From a virus: a DNA stretch of 24,413 nucleotides. The translations under genes and the position numbers were made by a program. Shown here one piece after another: positions 17,941 through 24,413 of this stretch (positions are counted from its first letter, which is position 1; every line of letters begins with the position of its first letter). The stretch lies in IMG/VR virus record IMGVR_UViG_3300030328_000770, positions 1 through 24,413 of that record; one strand, written 5' to 3'. The notes beneath the pieces are model-generated. The model was not told the DNA's origin. It made no database searches and worked only from the letters and a program-made list of their open reading frames with translations.

Positions 17941-19935
17941 ATGGCATTAGGTTTTGGATTAGGTTTTTTTACTGAGTTAAATAAACAAGAAGATGAAAAA
18001 AGAAAGTTAGCAGCAGAGACTGCTTTAGTAACACAAAAAGCTCAAGTAACAGAAGATGCAAGAGTAAGAGCTTTATTAGAAAAAAGGAAGTATGACGAAA
18101 ATCTTTTTACTACAAGACAAACAGAACAAAGAAAATTTGATAGAGATGAAGAAACTAGAAAAAGAGAAAAAGATAATTATGTTGTAGCTTTAGATGAAGA
18201 AACTGGTTCTACTGTAAATTTTTATTCTCCAGTTCAATTTGATAAACTTAGTGACACTGAAAAATTAACTAATTCTATTAACATTATTCAATCTATAAAA
18301 ACAGATAAACAAAAAGAAGCTTTTATAAAACAGGCTAAAGAAAAAGGATGGGGTGATAATGTCTATGATAGTTTAGCATCTATAATAGATCAACAGGCTA
18401 CAGGGGGAACTACTCCTTTTGGGGTATCGGTACCTGCATTAAATTTTAGAATAGATGATCCAGAACATGTAGCTTACGGCTTTAGTAATAATTATAATAC
18501 AAGAAAAGACGGTATAAATATATCAGCAATGAAAGAAAGACCTTTTTCTTTATATTATAAAAATATGCAAGATGGTACTTATCAAGTACGAAAAGAATTA
18601 AATCCAGAAGATGATGATATTAATACCTATGAAATGGTAGTTGTAAATAATAGTCAATTTTTAAATCCCAACAGTTCTCTTACAGATGTATATAAACCAG
18701 ATGGTAGGCATATAGCAGAAACTAATATGGCTAATCTTAAAGATATAAGACGATTTAAATTGTTTGGATTACCTAGTTTAAACTTTACAGGTACTGCAGA
18801 TTCTGCTGATAGTTTACAGTTAAAAAATATATGGGAGTCTCATTTTGATACTCCTGCAGTACAGCCTACAAAAGATGATAATGGAGAAACAATTACAGAA
18901 GCACAGGGCATAGGTATAGACGTTCTTGTAAGAGATGGAGATGGAATAAAAACAGAAACAATATATTATCCTGTTAATTTTGATTTAAAAAGTATGCAAA
19001 ATAATTGGTATGCTGCAAATTATAAAGCACAAATAAATCAAGACGGTCTTACTCGTATACCTTTTAATAGCCCTAGAAGAAATACTGCTGCAAATAGTAG
19101 TTATGCTAAAAAAGCAGCAATGATGGGTTATTCTGAACAAGGCGAAAATTATATGTTTCAAATGTTTGATATATTTAATAATGCTATTGAGGCGGATGGG
19201 GGTGAAGCTAATTTTGATCCTGGTAGTATAGTAGGTAAAACTTTAGTAAAAGTATTTAATATAACTAATCCTGATGGAGGTCAACTAAGTCAATTAGTTA
19301 GCGGTTTAAGAGATATATATAATAAAAGTGGAGCAGAAAATAAAGGTTTTATAAATGACAAAAATCAAAAACAAGTAAGTGATGCTTTTTCTGGTCTTGA
19401 AAAACTTATAACTAAAGGTGCTAGTGGTTTTGCAAACAAACAAGAGTGGACTGCTGCATTAGATCAATTATCTATACTGTTAGCATATACAGTAGCTTTA
19501 CAAATGCAAGGCGGAGATAGTAATAGTGCAAGAATTTCAGATAAAGACTTTGAAGCTGCTAGAAATGCTATTATAGGTAATAACACAGACAGCATACAAG
19601 TAAGAATGAAAAATTTAGTAAGGCATTTAAATGGTAAAGCAGAAGAAAAAATGGCATTTAAAATGGTAAACAATTCAGAAGGATTTGATTTTGATAGTAA
19701 TTTTACTACTGCTAAAGATTTTTCAAGAAATATTTTAAATAGTTTTGATTATCCTAACAAACAAGATAGAACTTTTTACAATCCTTATAAATCTTTACCA
19801 TATTATCTTATGACAGACCCTAACAAAGCACAAATACTTGGTAGAACTATAGCTAATTCAAAAGGAAAAGACCCTCTAACTACATTTAGTTTGAATACAA
19901 GTTCCTACGACACTGGCTCAACTGCAGATCAATAG
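17941..19935 (+). CDS. Probable internal/ejection protein, gp15-sized
   Basis: 664 residues with SD GGAGG nine bases before the ATG; the start is one base after the previous stop. Residues about 12-80 form a long charged helix (LNKQEDEKRKLAAETALVTQ, then RKFDRDEETRKREKDNY). After it come mixed alpha/beta stretches including PFSLYYKNMQDGTYQVRKEL and VLVRDGDGIKTETIYYPVNF, and a helical C-terminal third. I see no signal peptide, membrane span or enzyme motif. Length and place just before a giant open-ended protein mirror T7 gp15 before gp16, so a role in the internal core or DNA-ejection channel is likely. Sequence similarity to gp15 is not apparent by eye. Confidence 0.72.
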   Translation: MALGFGLGFFTELNKQEDEKRKLAAETALVTQKAQVTEDARVRALLEKRKYDENLFTTRQTEQRKFDRDEETRKREKDNYVVALDEETGSTVNFYSPVQFDKLSDTEKLTNSINIIQSIKTDKQKEAFIKQAKEKGWGDNVYDSLASIIDQQATGGTTPFGVSVPALNFRIDDPEHVAYGFSNNYNTRKDGINISAMKERPFSLYYKNMQDGTYQVRKELNPEDDDINTYEMVVVNNSQFLNPNSSLTDVYKPDGRHIAETNMANLKDIRRFKLFGLPSLNFTGTADSADSLQLKNIWESHFDTPAVQPTKDDNGETITEAQGIGIDVLVRDGDGIKTETIYYPVNFDLKSMQNNWYAANYKAQINQDGLTRIPFNSPRRNTAANSSYAKKAAMMGYSEQGENYMFQMFDIFNNAIEADGGEANFDPGSIVGKTLVKVFNITNPDGGQLSQLVSGLRDIYNKSGAENKGFINDKNQKQVSDAFSGLEKLITKGASGFANKQEWTAALDQLSILLAYTVALQMQGGDSNSARISDKDFEAARNAIIGNNTDSIQVRMKNLVRHLNGKAEEKMAFKMVNNSEGFDFDSNFTTAKDFSRNILNSFDYPNKQDRTFYNPYKSLPYYLMTDPNKAQILGRTIANSKGKDPLTTFSLNTSSYDTGSTADQ

Positions 19936-19944
19936 GAGTTATTA

Positions 19945-22900
19945 ATGGCTGAATATGATATAAATTCTAAAAATTATTGGATAGACATAATGGATAGTCA
20001 AGTTATGCAAGGTATTTTAGATGGAGATGAAACTCCTACTATAAAAGACATAGCTTCTACTGAAGGTTTAAAAAACTCTAATGGTACTAATCTGTATAGT
20101 TATTACGCAAACCCTAATGTAAATCCTTATATTGTAAATTTTGATGTTAAAAAAGAAGCTCTAAAATATGGTGCCTCACTTCCTGCAGATGGAGAAGCTG
20201 TAAGAAACTTTGCAGGTAATTACGATCAAGATGGAATAGATGCCTACATTACAGAAAGATATGAAACTGTTATTGAAGATGCTAGAGTTAAATCAGAAAC
20301 TGTAGAAGACCCAGAAATGAAAGCTATGTGGAAAAATAGATATGAACTTTTACAAGACAATTATAATAATAATTTAATGGAAGCTAGAATATATGGCACT
20401 ACTGAACATGCATTAAGTGCTGCTCATTTTGCAACAGAACTTATTACTAAGACTGCTCCTAGAACTTTATTAAATGTAGCAGCATTTGCAGCAGACGTAC
20501 CTGTTTGGGGATCAAGGCTTGCAAACCATCTTGCAGTTAACACTTTAGAAAATGCATATAACATAGGATTTAATCCTGCAGAATATGCTGACCAAGAAAG
20601 AACGGATAAATTAGACCCAGATCAAAAAGATCAGATGTTAAATCTTTTTGGTTTAGAGCTACCTTCTGCAAAAGGTTTTGATGGTAGTGTAAATGATTAC
20701 ATAGGTAAAAATCTTACAGCATTACAAGAAGTAACTACAGGAAATGTAAGACAATTTGTTGATGAAAATATTACATATAGAAATCCTATAATGGGTTATC
20801 AAAATGTAAGAGATGCTGTTCACTTTTTTTCAGATGCATCAGGTATAGGGGCAGGTCTTAGAATAAGTAAACAATATAGAGGTTATTTAAATTCTCAAAA
20901 AGGTGCAGACTGGTTACAAAATCATAGTAGAATTGTAGCTTCTAGTTTTGACACTATAGCAAAAGAACGAGGATTTGCAGGAGCTGTATATAGTAAAGGT
21001 GTTTTTGGTGTAGGTGGTAAATCCAAAAGAGTATTAGACGCTATAAAATTTAGTGAAAAAACACAACAAGGAAAAGCTCTACGAAGAAGATTTGACTATG
21101 GATCAACTGCTGTAGCTTTAGCTATGTCTGCTGATGGTGCAAACGGTAGATGGCTTACGGAAACAAATATCCCTACAAAAGGACTACCTTATTTTGAATT
21201 TGATGTGCCTGCGATTGTTCCTGTTGCAGGACTTTTTGCTTTTGGGGCACCTGCTATAGGTAGTACTATAACTAATGCTGTACCTAAATATAGTGCTAAC
21301 TGGGCTATGTGGACTGCTAGTAAAAATTTACCTACTAGGCTAGGTTCTAAAAAGTATAACATTGTAGGTAGGGATTTAACTTTAAGAGAAGTTATAGATA
21401 ACTACGCTGTACATTCTAAAGGTTTTGCAAGTAGAGAAGAGTTAGCTGTATTAAACAAAAAAATAGATGGATGGAAAGGTGCTCAAACAATAGATGAAGC
21501 AGGCAATGCTATTACTCCAGATGAATTACTATTAGATTTATACAGAGAAGGAGTTATATCAAACCCTAGACGATCTATCCAATATTTTGGAGATGACTTT
21601 GCAGGTAAGCAAGCAGGCGATGCTTTTGTAAGAAAAATGGAATTATTAAATATGACTGCAAGAGATGTTAAAGATCAACATGCTTTACTTGATTCTGTTA
21701 TAAAAATGGAAACGGAAGGAGGAGTACAAGGTCAAAAAACTTTAGAGTGGGCAAAAGCTACTTTTGATACACAAAATAGAATATTACAATCTTTTACTGA
21801 TGAGTCTGGTGCAATACTACCAAGATTTAAAGAATACATTACTTACGAAACTTTAGGAAACATTACAACAATGTTTGATAATTATTTAAATACTCAGTTA
21901 ATTGCTAGGCATAGGCAAACTTTAGCTAATGGGGCTGATTTAGGTCCTTTAGCAAATAACTTTGACACTATGTTTCAAAATGAAATGTTAGCTATGATGG
22001 ATGCTGAGGAAGCTAGCATTGCAGCTACAACAGATTTGTTTACTAGTGTAGTAGCTACATTAGGAAATATTCCTGGTGCTACTATTGATCCTTTCTTTGC
22101 GGCTGCAGAACAAGTTTTAGATGCTTACAGAAATGATTCTGTAGAATACAAAGCACATTTAAATAAAATAAATAACAATTTAGATACTGCTGCTGCTTTA
22201 ACAAAAGAGGGTGTTGATATAAGTGTTATACCAGAATTAAAAGAATTATCAAAAGAATTAAAATTGCCAGCTATTACGCAATATGAAAACATATACAATA
22301 AATTATTACCTAATGGTGAAAAGGGTTATGACGGTGCTGTTACTATAGGAGATAGAGCTCAAGCAGCATTTGATGGACAGTTTGAAAGTATTTGGGGTAA
22401 TAAAGAAAAAAATATAAGAGGAAAAGTAGGCGAAGCGTATGATAAAGCTTTACAAAATCCAGATGGAAGTCCTATAACTATAGCTGAAACTTTTCCAGAG
22501 TTAGCACTAGATATAGAAAGTATAACTAGATTAAATAAATTAATTCAAGGTGCAGGTGGGAGCCCTATAGTACGAGAAAGTCCTGCTATAGCTACAGTAA
22601 CTCCTGGAACTCCTGCTGTTCCTGAAACTGTTAAAACTGAACAACTACTAGATGGTGAAAGAGTTGTAACAGAAGTAATTCCTGAAATACCTGCTGTTCC
22701 GCCTAAAGTAGAGTTAAACCCTAATGCTACAGTAGATAGCATACAGGCTGCTAGGACATTTTATTGGAAACAACAAAGAGACGCATTAAAAGAACAATCA
22801 GAAGATATAGGTATTTCAAAAATAGCAAGAGAAAAAGCAGAAGAACTTACGGCTATTTTAGAACAACTTGGTCCAAAGTTTGATAAAGCAAACAATTATT

Positions 22901-24413
22901 TTAAAGATCAAGCTGTTATTTGGAAAAATAATTTTGGTGCTAAAGGAAAATCTTTACAAAAAAGAGGAGAGCCTGCGGTAGATTCTTTTAATTTAGTACA
23001 AGAATTTTTAGAGTATGCTATTAAGAGTCCTGAAAATGCAGTAAATCATGCACCAAAACTATTTGGACCTCAGTATAAAACTATATTAAAAGAAGGTTTG
23101 ACAATAGCGTTTGATTTAGAAAGATTCTCATCAGAACAATTTAAACAACTTAGACCTTTTTTAGAAGGTACTTTTTCTAAAAAACCTAAAATTACTGGGC
23201 AAGGAGAAGTTATAACTGATTTTGTAGGTAGAGATGTAGATACCTATACAGGATTTGCAAAAGACTTAGAGGCTTTAAGAGGTGCTAGAGAGGCTATTCC
23301 TATAAATATTCAAAATGCTATAGCAAATAGAAAAAATAGAAATAAAGCTGAAACCGAAAAGTTTTTAGCAGGTGTTACTAATTTAGAAAAAATTATGGAA
23401 AGAGTATCACCTGACAATCAAGATATGTATGGGTTTATTCAAGAAATATCTAATAAATCTCCTGCAGCATTAGCAAGATTAGAAAATAAATTTTTTTCAT
23501 ACGGACCTAATACTACTTTAAAAGAGTATAGAGAAGCTATACTTTTAGGAGTACAGGATGCTATGATGAGAGATATACAAGACGGTAGTTCTTTAGCAAT
23601 GAGACCTGTACCTACTAAAACTACGGCTGTTCCTGGAGATACTAAAATTGGAGAAGATGGTAGAATACTCTTAAAAAGTAATATACCTGGAAGTAGTTTA
23701 AATCCTTACTCTAAGAAAGGTCAAACTAAATATGTTATATACAAAGACAAAGAAATTGCAAAAAAATTGCAATCAGGAGAAATGTCTTTTGAAGATGTTT
23801 TAGTAGATTGGAATACAGCTTTTAAGAAAACTACTCGTAAATATAATAATTTATTTCAGTATTTAGGTAATGAAATAGCTGAACAAAAAGGAGTAGCTAA
23901 CAGTCTCGTAGGAGATATTACACTATTAGATGAGATATCTAAAATGACTCAAGCAATAGGGGGTAAAGGTAGAGAAAATGTACCAGTAAATAAACCTATT
24001 AGAAATATACCTAATCCTATGACAGCAGAAAAAGGAGTATCTTTAATACATAATTGGAGAAAAAGAATAACAGGAACTACTTGGGTTATGTCTTACTTAC
24101 TTATAAATAGTTTAAGAACTAAAAATGCTGCTTTTCAAACTAGAATGTTTATAGACTCTAATGCTAGAGAAACTATGAATAAAGTTTTTAATGGTAAAAG
24201 AGTAGATGAAAGCCAAAGAGATTTAGCAAAAAATTTTATAATGGCTCAAATGCCTTCTGTATCTGAAATAAAACCAGATGCGACTGATGAAGAAGAAGAA
24301 ATAATTATACGACAAATGAATGAACATTTAAATGATTTATATAGTCAATTTAATTTACTAGATGATAAAAAAGAAACTATAACATATGCAGGTACAAATA
24401 TACCTGCACAAAA
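19945..24413 (+). CDS. Giant internal virion protein, gp16-like in position (3' end outside the window)
   Basis: The frame opens at the ATG at 19945, with SD TAGGAG seven bases upstream, and has no stop through base 24413: 1489 codons plus two bases, so the gene is partial. The N-terminal part is soluble and acidic. Residues about 150-210 are helical, with HALSAAHFATELITKTAPRT. A hydrophobic stretch (VPAIVPVAGLFAFGAPAIGS, about 421-440) is the best candidate for membrane insertion. Pro/Val/Thr-rich linkers lie near 870-930 and 1220-1232. The rest is mostly charged helix. In T7 the comparable protein (gp16) is 1318 residues and forms the ejection channel. I find no lytic transglycosylase motif in the visible part; it may lie beyond the edge or be absent. 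Confidence 0.8.
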   Translation, partial: MAEYDINSKNYWIDIMDSQVMQGILDGDETPTIKDIASTEGLKNSNGTNLYSYYANPNVNPYIVNFDVKKEALKYGASLPADGEAVRNFAGNYDQDGIDAYITERYETVIEDARVKSETVEDPEMKAMWKNRYELLQDNYNNNLMEARIYGTTEHALSAAHFATELITKTAPRTLLNVAAFAADVPVWGSRLANHLAVNTLENAYNIGFNPAEYADQERTDKLDPDQKDQMLNLFGLELPSAKGFDGSVNDYIGKNLTALQEVTTGNVRQFVDENITYRNPIMGYQNVRDAVHFFSDASGIGAGLRISKQYRGYLNSQKGADWLQNHSRIVASSFDTIAKERGFAGAVYSKGVFGVGGKSKRVLDAIKFSEKTQQGKALRRRFDYGSTAVALAMSADGANGRWLTETNIPTKGLPYFEFDVPAIVPVAGLFAFGAPAIGSTITNAVPKYSANWAMWTASKNLPTRLGSKKYNIVGRDLTLREVIDNYAVHSKGFASREELAVLNKKIDGWKGAQTIDEAGNAITPDELLLDLYREGVISNPRRSIQYFGDDFAGKQAGDAFVRKMELLNMTARDVKDQHALLDSVIKMETEGGVQGQKTLEWAKATFDTQNRILQSFTDESGAILPRFKEYITYETLGNITTMFDNYLNTQLIARHRQTLANGADLGPLANNFDTMFQNEMLAMMDAEEASIAATTDLFTSVVATLGNIPGATIDPFFAAAEQVLDAYRNDSVEYKAHLNKINNNLDTAAALTKEGVDISVIPELKELSKELKLPAITQYENIYNKLLPNGEKGYDGAVTIGDRAQAAFDGQFESIWGNKEKNIRGKVGEAYDKALQNPDGSPITIAETFPELALDIESITRLNKLIQGAGGSPIVRESPAIATVTPGTPAVPETVKTEQLLDGERVVTEVIPEIPAVPPKVELNPNATVDSIQAARTFYWKQQRDALKEQSEDIGISKIAREKAEELTAILEQLGPKFDKANNYFKDQAVIWKNNFGAKGKSLQKRGEPAVDSFNLVQEFLEYAIKSPENAVNHAPKLFGPQYKTILKEGLTIAFDLERFSSEQFKQLRPFLEGTFSKKPKITGQGEVITDFVGRDVDTYTGFAKDLEALRGAREAIPINIQNAIANRKNRNKAETEKFLAGVTNLEKIMERVSPDNQDMYGFIQEISNKSPAALARLENKFFSYGPNTTLKEYREAILLGVQDAMMRDIQDGSSLAMRPVPTKTTAVPGDTKIGEDGRILLKSNIPGSSLNPYSKKGQTKYVIYKDKEIAKKLQSGEMSFEDVLVDWNTAFKKTTRKYNNLFQYLGNEIAEQKGVANSLVGDITLLDEISKMTQAIGGKGRENVPVNKPIRNIPNPMTAEKGVSLIHNWRKRITGTTWVMSYLLINSLRTKNAAFQTRMFIDSNARETMNKVFNGKRVDESQRDLAKNFIMAQMPSVSEIKPDATDEEEEIIIRQMNEHLNDLYSQFNLLDDKKETITYAGTNIPAQ

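Noticed and set aside
17450-17947. Reverse-strand frame of 165 codons, Ser/Ile-rich
   Set aside because: Mirror of the acidic, Glu/Val-rich gene on the + strand; it is antisense to a well-placed gene and has no ribosome site.

Overview
This window looks like the structural (late) region of an AT-rich tailed phage with podovirus-type morphology. Every gene I can support is on the + strand and packed with gaps of a few bases or short overlaps. I see no tRNA, integrase, transposase, CRISPR array, replication gene or endolysin. The scaffold, capsid, adaptor, nozzle and giant fibre resemble what I know from marine T7-like podoviruses (cyanophage and pelagiphage type). A marine source and a low-GC host are inferences from family resemblance and base composition, not something the sequence proves.

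Layout. (1) 1-3313, head: a protein with two DDVP/GEY-type motifs (reading frame open at the left edge), a scaffold, an HK97-fold major capsid protein and a small decoration-like protein, closed by a strong rho-independent terminator. This matches where T7 places its terminator after gene 10. (2) 3326-6631: a 47-residue lipoprotein and a 58-residue GTG-start membrane protein, both very short, run by overlap into a small structural protein. A T7 gp11-like tail adaptor carrying an inserted carbohydrate-binding-like domain follows, then a gp12-like nozzle. (3) 6634-13594: a 2164-residue tail fibre with an N-terminal adaptor, a repetitive shaft and about 21 propeller-type blades arranged as 14 + 7, then a small beta-rich tail protein. 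(4) 13608-13778: a 56-residue holin-like membrane protein with a near-ideal Shine-Dalgarno. (5) 13782-24413: a probable DNA-ejection/internal virion block. It holds a 1001-residue protein with Thr-Gly and Asp-Gly-Ser-Gly low-complexity tracts and eleven exact-length 22-residue helical repeats, then proteins of 169, 206 and 664 residues, and a giant protein still open at the right edge (at least 1489 residues). The sizes of the last three recall T7 gp14, gp15 and gp16, but I see no sequence motif proving it.

Together these genes would build the procapsid, stabilise the shell, close the portal with adaptor and nozzle, attach a very large receptor-binding fibre, and load internal proteins that help DNA cross the host envelope. 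The parts least explained by the standard podovirus plan are the glycan-binding-like insertion in the adaptor, the duplicated propeller modules of the fibre, the 22-residue repeat array, and the lipoprotein/membrane-protein pair directly after the terminator.
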